From Inquilinus limosus DSM 16000 (GTDB lineage: Bacteria; Pseudomonadota; Alphaproteobacteria; DSM-16000; Inquilinaceae): a stretch of 64,000 bases of DNA. This document shows, in pieces, positions 18,033 through 26,631 of this stretch. Numbering within the stretch: the stretch's first letter is position 1; every line of letters begins with the position of its first letter. Where the stretch lies: contig NZ_AUHM01000002.1 in assembly GCF_000423185.1 (NCBI RefSeq), positions 553,320 to 617,319 of the forward strand. The letters run 5' to 3'. Below the pieces are notes generated by a model. The model saw only the letters and a list, made by a program, of their open reading frames with translations. It did no database searches and was not told the origin of the DNA. The position numbers and the translations under genes are program-made.

Positions 18033-19214
18033 ATGAAGGAAACCTGGCGCTGGTTCGGCCCGGACGACCCGGTGACGCTGGACCATGTCAAGCAGGCGGG
18101 CGCGAGCGGCATCGTCACCGCCCTGCACCACCGCCAGGACGGCAGCGTGTGGCCGGAGGCCGAGATCGCCGAGCGCAAGGCGGTGATCGAGCGCGCCGGC
18201 CTGGTCTGGTCGGTGGTCGAGAGCATTCCCCTGCCCGACGTGATCAAGACCGGCGGCGCCGGCGCGGCCGAGGCCATCGCCAATTTCTCCCAGTCGCTGC
18301 GCAACGTCGCCGCGGCCGGGGTGAAGACCGTCTGCTACAACTTCATGCCGGTGGTCGACTGGACCCGCACCAACCTGATGTGGCGGCTGCCCACCACCGG
18401 CTACGCCCTGCGCTTCGACGCGGTCGACATGGCCGCCTATGACGCCTTCATCCTGAAGCGCCGCGGCGCCGAGGCCGACCACAGGCCCGAGGTGCTGGCC
18501 CGTGCCCGCGACCGCGTGGCGGCGATGAGCGAGAGCGAGACGGCTGAGCTCGAGAAGACCATCATCGCCGGCCTTCCGGGCGTGGCCGGCGCGGTCAACG
18601 ACCGGGCCGGGTTCGAGCGCCGCCTCGCGCTCTATGACGGCATCACCGCCGACGACTTCCGCGCCAACTACAAGGCCTTCCTGGCCGCCGTGGTGCCGGT
18701 GGCGGAGGAGGTCGGCGCCCGCCTGGCCGTGCATCCCGACGACCCGCCCTTCCCGCTGTTCGGCCTGCCGCGCATCGTCTCCACCCCGGCCGATGCCCGG
18801 GCGATCCTGGCCATGGTCGACCGCACGGCGAACGGGCTGACGCTCTGCGTCGGCTCCTACGGCTCGCGGCCGGACAACGACCTGGCGGCGATGGCGCGGG
18901 AATTCGCGCCGCGCATCCACTTCGCCCATCTGCGCAACGTCACGGTCGAGCCCGACGGATCGTTCTTCGAGGACGAGCATCTCGAGGGCGGCGCCGACAT
19001 GGTGGCGATCATCGACGCGCTGATGGCCGAGGAGCGGGCGCGCAAGGCCGCCGGGCGCGCGGATTGGGAGATCCCGATGCGGCCGGACCACGGCCATCTG
19101 CTGGCCGACGACGTGCACAAGAAGACCAACCCCGGCTACTCCCTGATCGGCCGGCTGAAGGGCCTGGCCGAGCTGCGCGGCGTGGCCCGGGCGGTCGCGC
19201 AGCTGCGCACATGA
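18033..19214 (+). CDS. uxuA: D-mannonate dehydratase UxuA
   Basis: This 393-residue enzyme converts D-mannonate to 2-keto-3-deoxygluconate in hexuronate breakdown. Family signatures are the opening [14 protein letters not shown], then [44 protein letters not shown] and MRPDHGH near the end, which include the metal-binding His and Cys residues. Its length matches the family. The start at 18033 follows GGATCGGAGA and replaces a longer reading that would overlap the SDR gene. The next gene overlaps its stop by four bases, so the two are coupled. Confidence 0.93.
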   Translation: MKETWRWFGPDDPVTLDHVKQAGASGIVTALHHRQDGSVWPEAEIAERKAVIERAGLVWSVVESIPLPDVIKTGGAGAAEAIANFSQSLRNVAAAGVKTVCYNFMPVVDWTRTNLMWRLPTTGYALRFDAVDMAAYDAFILKRRGAEADHRPEVLARARDRVAAMSESETAELEKTIIAGLPGVAGAVNDRAGFERRLALYDGITADDFRANYKAFLAAVVPVAEEVGARLAVHPDDPPFPLFGLPRIVSTPADARAILAMVDRTANGLTLCVGSYGSRPDNDLAAMAREFAPRIHFAHLRNVTVEPDGSFFEDEHLEGGADMVAIIDALMAEERARKAAGRADWEIPMRPDHGHLLADDVHKKTNPGYSLIGRLKGLAELRGVARAVAQLRT

Positions 19215-20338
19215 CGGACACGGTCGACGCCGTCGTGGTCGGCGCCGGGGTGGTCGGCCTGGCCGTCGCCCGGGCGCTGGCCCTGGCCGGGCAGGAGGTG
19301 ATCATCCTGGAGGCGGCGGACGCCTTCGGCACCGAGACCTCGGCCCGCAACAGCGAGGTGATCCACGCCGGGATCTACTACCCGCAGGGCAGCCTGAAGG
19401 CCCGGCACTGCGTCGCCGGGCGGCGGGCGCTGTACCGCTACTGCGACGACCACGGCATCACCTATCACCGCTGCGGCAAGCTGATCGTCGCCACCGACGA
19501 GGCCGAGGCGGCGACCCTGGCCCGGATCGAAGCCTCGGCCCGGGCCAACGGCCTTACGCGAGAGGACGACGCGCTGCGGCCGCTGACGGCCGACGAGGCG
19601 CATGCGCTGGAGCCGGAGATCGCCTGCACCGCGGCGCTGTTCTCGCCCTCCACCGGCATCGTCGACAGCCACGGGCTGATGCTGGCGCTGCTGGGCGACG
19701 CCGAGGCCCGCGGCGCGATGATCGCGTATCACAGCCGGCTGGAGGCGGCTTCGGTCACACCCGAGGGGCTGCATCTGGAGATCGCCACCGAGGACGGCGG
19801 CATGGAGCTGCTGACCCGCCGGGTGGTGAACTCGGCCGGGCTGTCGGCGCCGGACGTCGCCCGCCGCATCACCGGCGTGCCCGAGACATCGGTGCCGCAG
19901 CCCTATCTGGCCAAGGGCAACTATTTCGGCCTGTCCGGCCGCCCGCCCTTCCGCCACCTGGTCTATCCGGTGCCGGTGCCCGGCGGCCTCGGCACCCACG
20001 CCACCATCGACCTCGCCGGCCGGGTGCGTTTCGGCCCCGACGTCGAATGGGTCGACGTGATCGACTACCGGGTCGACCCGGCGCGGGCCGAGAGCTTCTA
20101 CGCTGCCATCCGCCGCTACTGGCCGGCCCTGCCGGACGGGGCGCTGCAGCCGGACTATTCCGGCATCCGCCCGAAGATCACCCCGCCCGGCGCCGCCGCG
20201 GCGGATTTCGTGATCCAGGGGGCGGAGGGACATGGCGTGCCCGGCCTGGTCAATCTGTTCGGCATCGAAAGCCCGGGCCTGACCTCCTGCCTCTCGATCG
20301 CCGACGAGGTGGTGGAACGGCTGGGGCCGCCGGCCTAG
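19211..20338 (+). CDS. FAD-dependent 2-hydroxy acid oxidoreductase (LhgO/DadA-like)
   Basis: This 375-residue flavoprotein has an N-terminal dinucleotide motif, G11-x-G13-x-x-G16, and the block [15 protein letters not shown] that characterises L-2-hydroxyglutarate oxidase-like enzymes. [17 protein letters not shown] and, near the C-terminus, [15 protein letters not shown] agree with this family. The substrate is probably a 2-hydroxy or sugar acid. Translational coupling to uxuA suggests it oxidises a compound fed into or made by the hexuronate pathway. Its stop overlaps the end of the convergent araC-type gene by four bases. Confidence 0.78.
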   Translation: MTDTVDAVVVGAGVVGLAVARALALAGQEVIILEAADAFGTETSARNSEVIHAGIYYPQGSLKARHCVAGRRALYRYCDDHGITYHRCGKLIVATDEAEAATLARIEASARANGLTREDDALRPLTADEAHALEPEIACTAALFSPSTGIVDSHGLMLALLGDAEARGAMIAYHSRLEAASVTPEGLHLEIATEDGGMELLTRRVVNSAGLSAPDVARRITGVPETSVPQPYLAKGNYFGLSGRPPFRHLVYPVPVPGGLGTHATIDLAGRVRFGPDVEWVDVIDYRVDPARAESFYAAIRRYWPALPDGALQPDYSGIRPKITPPGAAAADFVIQGAEGHGVPGLVNLFGIESPGLTSCLSIADEVVERLGPPA

Positions 20339-21159
20339 GCCGCCCGCGCCGCCTTCTGGAACCAGGCCGGGGTGATGCCGTAGGCGCCCTTGAAGCGGCG
20401 GGTCAGGTGAGCCTGGTCGGTGAAGCCGGTGGCTGCGGCCACCTGGGCCGGCGCCTCGCCCGTGGCCAGGAGCCGCTTCGCCCGCTCCAGCCGGATCCAG
20501 CGCAGATAGGTCGCCGGCGGTGCGCCGTAGCGCCGGGCGAAGGCGCGGGACATGTGGAAGCGGCTCAGCCCCGCCACGGCGGCGAGGTCCTCCACCGTGA
20601 CGTCCTCGCCGAGATGGGCGTGCAGATGGTCGCGCACCCGCGCCAAGGCGGCGTCGCCCGGATGCAGCAGGGTCGGCGCCGGCGCCCCGGCCAGGCGGCG
20701 GGCCAGCGCCACCAGCATGGCGGCCAGCGATTCCGACCGCGCCAGCGTCGCGCCCGGCTCGGCGAAGGCGTCGACGGTGCGGGCGATCAGTGCTGCCAGG
20801 GCCGGGTCCTCGGACAGGATGGCCGGGAAGCCCAGCGCCCAGGGCAGGCGGATGCCGGCATCGTCCAGCACGGCGGACACCGTCTCCGGCTCGACATAGA
20901 GCATGCGGTAGAGGAAGCCTTCGGCATTGGTCGCATGCCCGTCATGGATCTCGGCCGGGTTGAAGGTGATGACCGATCCCGGCCGGGTGCTGTGCGTGGC
21001 GCCGCGGCAAGTGAAGCTCTGCGACCCCGCCTCGGTCAGGCCGATGGCGTAGGTCTCGTGCGCGTGCCGCTCGTAGCAATGGGCGGTGAAATGGGCGCGG
21101 AAGCGCTCGACGCCGAAGCGCTGGTCCAGCCCGACCGTGACCCATTCGTCGCTGCCCAT
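20335..21159 (-). CDS. AraC-family transcriptional regulator
   Basis: This 274-residue protein has an N-terminal cupin-like effector domain (residues about 15-100, with [14 protein letters not shown]-like histidines) and a C-terminal pair of helix-turn-helix motifs. The latter contain [19 protein letters not shown] and [17 protein letters not shown]. It is transcribed away from the DUF2000 gene, which is its most likely target, and towards the hexuronate operon. The effector is unknown. The intergenic region to DUF2000 (21160-21261) must hold both promoters. Confidence 0.88.
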   Translation of the reverse strand: MGSDEWVTVGLDQRFGVERFRAHFTAHCYERHAHETYAIGLTEAGSQSFTCRGATHSTRPGSVITFNPAEIHDGHATNAEGFLYRMLYVEPETVSAVLDDAGIRLPWALGFPAILSEDPALAALIARTVDAFAEPGATLARSESLAAMLVALARRLAGAPAPTLLHPGDAALARVRDHLHAHLGEDVTVEDLAAVAGLSRFHMSRAFARRYGAPPATYLRWIRLERAKRLLATGEAPAQVAAATGFTDQAHLTRRFKGAYGITPAWFQKAARAA

Positions 21160-21261
21160 GGCGGCATGTTAGGCCGCCCCGGCCGCGGCCGCCACAGCAC
21201 GATCGTACAAGCCGGCCCGACGCCCTGTTCCTAGCATCCGGCCCGGTCACGAGGAGGAAGC

Positions 21262-21672
21262 ATGCGCTTCGACACCAAGATCGCCGTCGTCCTGCGCGAG
21301 GATCTGCCGGTGTGGCAGAAGCTGAACGTCACCGCCTTCACCGTCGCCGGCCTGGCCGGCACGAGGCCCGAGCTGATCGGCGAGCCCTACCGGGACGGCT
21401 CGGGCAACCTGTACCTGCCGATGCTCCGCCAGCCGGTGCTGGTCTTCGCCGGACCGGCCGAGGCGCTGAAGGCGGCGCATGCCCGGGCCCTGGCCCGCAA
21501 CCTGCGGATGGCGGTCTACACCGCCGACCTCTTCGCCACCGGTTACGACGAGGCCAACCGCGCGGCGGTGCAGGTGGTGCCGGCCGAGGCGCTGGACCTG
21601 GTCGGCTTCGCCCTGCACGAGGAGCGGAAGGACATCGACAAGGTGCTGAAGGGGCTGTCGCTGCATCCGTGA
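21262..21672 (+). CDS. DUF2000 family protein
   Basis: This 136-residue cytosolic protein opens FDTKIAVVLREDLPVWQKLN and contains DLFATGYDEANRA, the usual DUF2000 pattern. The fold is related to peptidyl-tRNA hydrolase II-like proteins. The function is unknown. A strong GAGGAGG ribosome site precedes the ATG. It is divergent from the AraC regulator, an arrangement that suggests specific control. Confidence 0.85.
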   Translation: MRFDTKIAVVLREDLPVWQKLNVTAFTVAGLAGTRPELIGEPYRDGSGNLYLPMLRQPVLVFAGPAEALKAAHARALARNLRMAVYTADLFATGYDEANRAAVQVVPAEALDLVGFALHEERKDIDKVLKGLSLHP

Positions 21673-21699
21673 CGGCCGACCGGGGACGACGACGCCCCG

Positions 21700-22722
21700 T
21701 CAGCTCCAATACGCATCGGCGCGACGGATGACGCGCAGCCATGCCTGCGCGGCGTCGAATGAGAGCGATCGCTGCTTCAGGCTCTGCGTCGCATCGCCTG
21801 CCGTCCGCAGATGGTGCAGCAGGGCGCCCGACAGGGCGTTCGAGGCACCGGCGAGCCAATAGGTCGCCCGGATATGCGGCAGCAGCCGATCCTCCATGCC
21901 GTAGGCCGTCAGGTAATGGCGCAGAAGCGCATCGTGGCGACGGCGGACCTCGGGTTCCCAGAACCCCAGCGACTGGAGCCAGGAGCCGACATCTTCGAGC
22001 GGCGACCCGATCCGGGCCCGCGCCCAGTCGAGAAGGACGGGCTGGTCGGCGCGCTGGCGCCGTCGGACGACGGCGTTTCCCGGGTGGACGTCGCCATGGA
22101 TCGGGCGCGCCTGGAAGCCCCGCTCGGACCGGAGTTGCGAGCGCAGCCTGTCCCGGGCACGCACGATGCGGTCCGTCGCCGGGAGAGCGCGCGCGAGCAC
22201 CGAGAGATCCGCGTCCTGCCGGCAGCGATCGAGCGCATCTCGCGTTTCCACGGCGAGATCGCGATGCTCCGCCTCATAGTCCCAGTCCCGGACGCTTTCC
22301 GGCGCTTCCGCCGCCCTCTGGTGGAACTCCGCCAGCTGGGTCAGCAGTTTCCGACCGGCCGCGATATCCCGCCATACCCATGCGCTGACCCGTCGGATCC
22401 GCTCCAGATACAGCAGTGTGAGATCCCGGGCCGGCCGGTCGACGGCCAGGAGGCGGGGCGACATATGGGCGGCATGAGCCGACACCAGGCGTTGGTAGAT
22501 CAGCGCCTCGCGGGCAGGCCGCCCGGTGAGCTGCTTGACGACGAATCGCGTCGTTCGAGAACGCCCTTCGTGGTCGCGGTACCGAGCCGTGACCTGCGCG
22601 ACCGCAGCCGCCTCCAGGCCGCCCCGCAACGGCTTGATCTCGACCGCCGCGTCCCGGCCCGGCCCACCCGCCACCGACTCGAGCACGCGACGGATCGATG
22701 CATCGATATGGTCCTGTTCCAT
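21700..22722 (-). CDS. Aminoglycoside phosphotransferase-like kinase
   Basis: This 340-residue protein has the small-molecule kinase fold. The catalytic loop reads PIHGDVHPGNAVV and the metal-binding segment LLDWARARIGSP, followed by EDVGSWLQSL. The N-lobe lysine is likely in TRFVVKQLTG. The ATG at 22722 (MEQDHID) is preferred to an upstream TTG; neither has a strong ribosome site. Members phosphorylate antibiotics, choline, sugars or other alcohols, and the substrate cannot be told here. Neighbours give no help. Its base composition looks a little less extreme than that of adjacent genes, which may be a weak sign of later acquisition. Confidence 0.75.
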   Translation of the reverse strand: MEQDHIDASIRRVLESVAGGPGRDAAVEIKPLRGGLEAAAVAQVTARYRDHEGRSRTTRFVVKQLTGRPAREALIYQRLVSAHAAHMSPRLLAVDRPARDLTLLYLERIRRVSAWVWRDIAAGRKLLTQLAEFHQRAAEAPESVRDWDYEAEHRDLAVETRDALDRCRQDADLSVLARALPATDRIVRARDRLRSQLRSERGFQARPIHGDVHPGNAVVRRRQRADQPVLLDWARARIGSPLEDVGSWLQSLGFWEPEVRRRHDALLRHYLTAYGMEDRLLPHIRATYWLAGASNALSGALLHHLRTAGDATQSLKQRSLSFDAAQAWLRVIRRADAYWS

Positions 22723-22838
22723 CCGCGGCACGGTCGCAGCGATCCGGAGTTGGTTCCAGGACAATCGAAAGTGGCTGCTGCCCGCACGGCTGAGGCATCT
22801 GAAGGCGTGATCGGCGCCGGCCGATCGGAGCTCGGCCT

Positions 22839-23330
22839 CTAATCCTCCCCGCCGGCGTCGGGCGGGGTGCCGAGGCTGGAGACGCGGGCGTCGAGCTTGC
22901 GCAGCAGGCGGCGCAGCACCTCGCGCTCGCCCGGCTCGAAGGCGGCCATCAGCTCGGCCTCGATCTCCTGGGCCAGCGGCACGATCGCATCATAGACCCG
23001 CCGGCCGGCCGGGGTGAAGCCGAGCTGGATCAGCCGCTGGTCGGCCGGATGCGTGCCGCGGCTGAGGTAGCCCGCCGCGATCAGCCGGCTGACCGCCCGG
23101 CTGACCTTGGCCTTGTCCATCGCCGTGCGTTCGCAGATCTGGTTCGACGACAGGGGCGCATAGCGGCCGACCATCGCCATCACCCGCCATTCCGGAATGC
23201 TGAGCCCGAAGGCGTCGGCATAGCGCCGGGCGAAGGTGCGGCTGACCCGGTTGCTGACCACCGACAGCTCATAGGGCAGGAACGCCTCGAGGTCGAAATC
23301 CGCCGCCGCCCGCACCGCCTGGTCCCGCAT
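22839..23330 (-). CDS. MarR-family transcriptional regulator
   Basis: This 163-residue protein is a winged-helix dimeric repressor. The recognition region is SSNQICERTAMDKAKVSRAV, and the wing contains RGTHPADQRLIQLGFT. MarR proteins usually release DNA on binding an aromatic or phenolic ligand. It is divergent from an MHS-type transporter gene, and the region between them holds an exact 18-bp palindrome. The regulator most likely controls both genes from that site. Confidence 0.9.
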   Translation of the reverse strand: MRDQAVRAAADFDLEAFLPYELSVVSNRVSRTFARRYADAFGLSIPEWRVMAMVGRYAPLSSNQICERTAMDKAKVSRAVSRLIAAGYLSRGTHPADQRLIQLGFTPAGRRVYDAIVPLAQEIEAELMAAFEPGEREVLRRLLRKLDARVSSLGTPPDAGGED

Positions 23331-23349
23331 CGTCCGGCCTCCCCGCCGC

Positions 23350-23374
23350 TTGACATTCGTTTCATATGAAACGA
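23350..23374 (+). promoter_or_regulatory. Probable MarR operator at a TTGACA promoter element
   Basis: TCGTTTCATATGAAACGA (23357-23374) is a perfect 18-bp inverted repeat of the size and type bound by MarR dimers. A consensus -35 box, TTGACA (23350-23355), lies directly before it, so binding would cover the spacer of a promoter facing the transporter gene. It is 20 bases from the MarR start on the other strand. Confidence 0.7.
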
Positions 23375-23488
23375 GATTGGCCGCCGATCAAGACGGGCCC
23401 GCCCGACCATACGCGAGGGCGCGGCCGCGGCAAGCCCGGTGCTTGGCGGAAGTCCGGGCGATCAGACCAAAGAACGAGGGGAGGACAA

Positions 23489-24832
23489 ATGGCCCAGACG
23501 ACTTCGATCGCGGAGCGCGTGCGCCTGCTGTTCGCCAGCGCCGTCGGCACCATCATCGAGTGGTACGACTTCTTCATCTTCGCCTTCTGCGCCACGCTGG
23601 TGTTCGACCGGGCCTTCTTCCCGACCGAGGATCCGCTGGCCGGAGTGCTGCTGAGCCTCGGCACCTTCGCCATCGGCTTCTTGGCCCGGCCGCTGGGCGG
23701 CATCCTGTTCGGCGCACTGGGCGACCGGATCGGCCGCAAGAACGCGCTGGTGGTCAGCCTGCTGATGATGGGCGCCGCCACCTTCGCCATGGGCCTGCTG
23801 CCGACCTATGCCTCAGCCGGGGTGCTGGCGCCGGTGCTGCTGGTCACGCTGCGCGTGCTGCAGGGCATCGCCGTCGGCGGTGAGGCCACCGGCGCCCTGC
23901 TGATCGTCGCCGAATCCATGCCCGGCCGGCGGCGCGGCTTCTGGACCAGCTTCCCGATGATCGGCGGCCCGGCCGCCAATGTCCTGGCCGCCGCCACCAT
24001 CGGCGCCCTGACCGCGCATTACGGCGAGGCCGGCTTCGCCGAATGGGCTTGGCGCCTGCCCTTCCTGTTCTCGATCGTGCTGGTGCTGCTGGGCCTCTGG
24101 GTGCGGCGGCGGGTCGAGGAATCGCCGGTTTTCGCCGAGCTGGCGGCGAAGCGCCGCGAGGTGCCGGCGGCGCCGCTGGCCGAGGCCCTGCGCAGCCATT
24201 GGCGGCCGATGGGCCAGGTGTTCCTGGTGAAGGCGGCGGAGAACACGCTGTTCTACCTGTTCACCACCTTCTTCCTGGTGCTGGTGGTGCAGTTCCTCGG
24301 TCTCGCCCGCGGCGTCGGGTCCGATGCGCTGTTCTGGGGCTCGATCCTGGAGGTCGCGGTGATCATGGCCGCGGCCTGGGTCTCCGACGTGGTCGGCCGG
24401 CGGCCGGTGATGCTGCTGGGCCTCGTCGGCGGCATCGGCGCCGCGGCGCTGCTGTTCACCCTGCCGCCCGGGACGGCGCCGGAAACGGTGCTGCAGGTCA
24501 CGCTGCTGACCCTGACCTGCCACGGCATCATCGTCGGCAGCATGTCGGCGTATTTCACCGAGCTGTTCCCGACCCGGGTGCGCTACACCGCCATGTCGGT
24601 GAGCTACCAGGTCGCCTCGGTCGTCGGCGGGTCGGTGGCGCCCTTGATCGGCACTGCCCTCCTGGGCTGGACCGGCACGCCGCAATCCGTCGCGGTCTAC
24701 GCCGCGCTGATGGCGGTGCCGGGCATCCTGTGCGTGCTGCTGTCGCGCGAAACCCGCGGCGCCGACCTGGCGGCGGTGGAGCCCGCGTCCGACGGCCCGG
24801 GAACCGCCGAGGCGGCGCCAGCGCCGCGCTGA
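23489..24832 (+). CDS. MHS-family MFS transporter
   Basis: This 447-residue, 12-helix inner-membrane symporter belongs to the metabolite-proton symporter branch of MFS. It starts with the hallmark VGTIIEWYDFFIFAF. GDRIGRKNALV is the loop 2-3 signature, and LRVLQGIAVGGEATGALLI is typical of KgtP/ShiA/ProP-like members. Substrates in this branch are organic acids, aromatic acids, betaines or shikimate. Control by a MarR regulator hints at an aromatic acid, which is an inference. The start at 23489 has GAGGGGAGGA just upstream; longer readings would run through the operator. Confidence 0.88.
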   Translation: MAQTTSIAERVRLLFASAVGTIIEWYDFFIFAFCATLVFDRAFFPTEDPLAGVLLSLGTFAIGFLARPLGGILFGALGDRIGRKNALVVSLLMMGAATFAMGLLPTYASAGVLAPVLLVTLRVLQGIAVGGEATGALLIVAESMPGRRRGFWTSFPMIGGPAANVLAAATIGALTAHYGEAGFAEWAWRLPFLFSIVLVLLGLWVRRRVEESPVFAELAAKRREVPAAPLAEALRSHWRPMGQVFLVKAAENTLFYLFTTFFLVLVVQFLGLARGVGSDALFWGSILEVAVIMAAAWVSDVVGRRPVMLLGLVGGIGAAALLFTLPPGTAPETVLQVTLLTLTCHGIIVGSMSAYFTELFPTRVRYTAMSVSYQVASVVGGSVAPLIGTALLGWTGTPQSVAVYAALMAVPGILCVLLSRETRGADLAAVEPASDGPGTAEAAPAPR

Positions 24833-24840
24833 GCCGACCG

Positions 24841-25725
24841 TCAGCCGAGCCTGGCCACGAGAAAGTCGATGAAGCTTCGCACCTTCGCCGCCAGCAGCGG
24901 ACGATGGGGATAGAGAAGGTGGACCGGCAGGTCGCGGAGACGCCATTCCGTCAGCACCGGCGTCAGGCGCCCTGCCGCGATCTCGGCATCGACCAGAAAG
25001 CTCGGCGCCAGCATCACGCCATGCCCGTCGAGGACGAGACGGAGCAGGAACTCCGTGCCGTTCGCGGTGACCGGCCCCGAGACGCGCACCGTCTCCGTCC
25101 GGCCGCCCGCATCGGTGAATTGCCAGAGGCGGGGTGCGGCCGTTTCGGCATAGATCAGGCAGGGGTGCCGGGCCAGATCGGCGGGCGCCTCCGGCGTCCC
25201 GGCCCGCTGCAGATAGGCGGGCGCGGCGCAGGCCACAAGACGCGCCGAGGAGACCTGCCGGGCGACGAGGCTGGAATCCGGCAGGGCGCCGATGCGGAGC
25301 GCGACGTCGAAGCCTTCCTCGATCAGGTTCACGAAGCGGTCGGACAGCACGATGTCGACCGACACCTCGGGATAGAGTCGCACGTAATCGCCGATGAGAG
25401 GCGCCAGGCGCAGCACGCCGAATGTCCCCGGCGCCGCCACGCGCAACAGCCCGCGGGGCACCGCCTGGCGCGCACCGGCTTCGGTCTCCGCCTCCTCGAC
25501 ATCCGCCAGGATCCGGCTGCAGCGGGCATAATATTGCCGCCCGGCTTCCGTGAGGTGCAGCCGGCGGGTCGTCCGATTCAGCAGGCGCACGCCGAGATGC
25601 GCCTCCAGGCCGCGCACATGATGGCCCGCCATCTCGGGCGAGATGCCGAAATGCCGGGCGGCGGCGGCGAAGCTGCCGTCGTCGACCGCGCGTGTGAAGA
25701 CCGCCATGCTGGTCAGCCGATCCAT
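24841..25725 (-). CDS. LysR-family transcriptional regulator
   Basis: This 294-residue regulator has the N-terminal winged helix (VDDGSFAAAARHFGISPEM) and a periplasmic-binding-protein-like effector domain from about residue 90. It is divergent from the alpha/beta hydrolase gene with 106 bases between their starts, the usual arrangement for a LysR protein and its target. The inducer is unknown. Confidence 0.9.
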   Translation of the reverse strand: MDRLTSMAVFTRAVDDGSFAAAARHFGISPEMAGHHVRGLEAHLGVRLLNRTTRRLHLTEAGRQYYARCSRILADVEEAETEAGARQAVPRGLLRVAAPGTFGVLRLAPLIGDYVRLYPEVSVDIVLSDRFVNLIEEGFDVALRIGALPDSSLVARQVSSARLVACAAPAYLQRAGTPEAPADLARHPCLIYAETAAPRLWQFTDAGGRTETVRVSGPVTANGTEFLLRLVLDGHGVMLAPSFLVDAEIAAGRLTPVLTEWRLRDLPVHLLYPHRPLLAAKVRSFIDFLVARLG

Positions 25726-25831
25726 CGCTCATTCCAAAGCTGTGTTTCAGAGTGAGTTTAATACAGCATCGATTATCGGATCATTCGGGGCTCTCCATGT
25801 TTCCTGTCGGCAGAAGCAAGGAGCACGACCG

Positions 25832-26629
25832 ATGCATATCAAGGAAAGCCGCCACACGGTGAACGGGGTCACTTTGAACGTCCGTGACCAGGGACAGGGC
25901 GAGCCGGCCCTGCTGTTCCTGCACTATTGGGGCGGGTCCGGCAGGACCTGGATGGGGGTGATCGACCGCCTCGCCGCCGCCCATCGCTGCATCGCCCCCG
26001 ATCAGCGCGGATGGGGCGGATCCGACAAGAATGCCGCCGCATTCGACCTGCCGCTTCTGGCCGATGATGCAACGGCTCTGATCCAGCGCCTCGGCCTGAC
26101 CCGCTATGTCCTGGTCGGCCACTCGATGGGCGGCAAGGTGGCGCAGCTGCTGGCCTCGCGCCGCCCTGCCGGGCTCGAGGCCCTCATCCTCGTCGCCCCT
26201 GCGCCGCCGGCACCGATGGCGATTCTCGATGAGCAGCGCCGGGCCATGACCCATGCGTACGATTCGCGAGAGGCCGTGGAGACGGCGCTGGAGGTGCTGG
26301 CGGCGAGGCCCCTGAACTCGGCGCTCCGGGAGCAGGTGATCGCCGACAGCCTGTGCGGCGCCCCCGCGGCGAAGCGCGCCTGGCCCGAACGCGGCATGAC
26401 TCTCGATCTCACCCGGGAGGCGACGCGGATCGCGGTGCCGACGCTGGTGATCGGCGGCGAGGCAGACCGGATCGACACGGTCGAGACGCTTCGGCGCGAG
26501 GTCGTCGGCCGGATCGGCGGCACGACCCTGCTGTCCCTGCCGGGCGTCGGACACCTGTCGCCGCTGGAGGCCCCGGCAGAGGTCGCCGCCGCCATCCACG
26601 GCTTTCTCGATGGGGCCAGGCCAGGGTAG
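25832..26629 (+). CDS. Alpha/beta hydrolase
   Basis: This 265-residue cytosolic hydrolase carries the nucleophile Ser98 in GHSMGG, an oxyanion-hole motif LHYWGGSG (residues 30-37) and a likely acid in GGEADRID. The catalytic His is in GVGHLSPLEAP. It resembles chloroperoxidase/esterase-like enzymes, but the substrate is undetermined. The ATG at 25832 follows AAGGAG, so a longer reading that starts inside the lysR gene was dropped. It is probably regulated by the divergent LysR protein. The acyl-CoA synthetase on the other strand ends two bases after it. Confidence 0.85.
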   Translation: MHIKESRHTVNGVTLNVRDQGQGEPALLFLHYWGGSGRTWMGVIDRLAAAHRCIAPDQRGWGGSDKNAAAFDLPLLADDATALIQRLGLTRYVLVGHSMGGKVAQLLASRRPAGLEALILVAPAPPAPMAILDEQRRAMTHAYDSREAVETALEVLAARPLNSALREQVIADSLCGAPAAKRAWPERGMTLDLTREATRIAVPTLVIGGEADRIDTVETLRREVVGRIGGTTLLSLPGVGHLSPLEAPAEVAAAIHGFLDGARPG

Positions 26630-26631
26630 CC

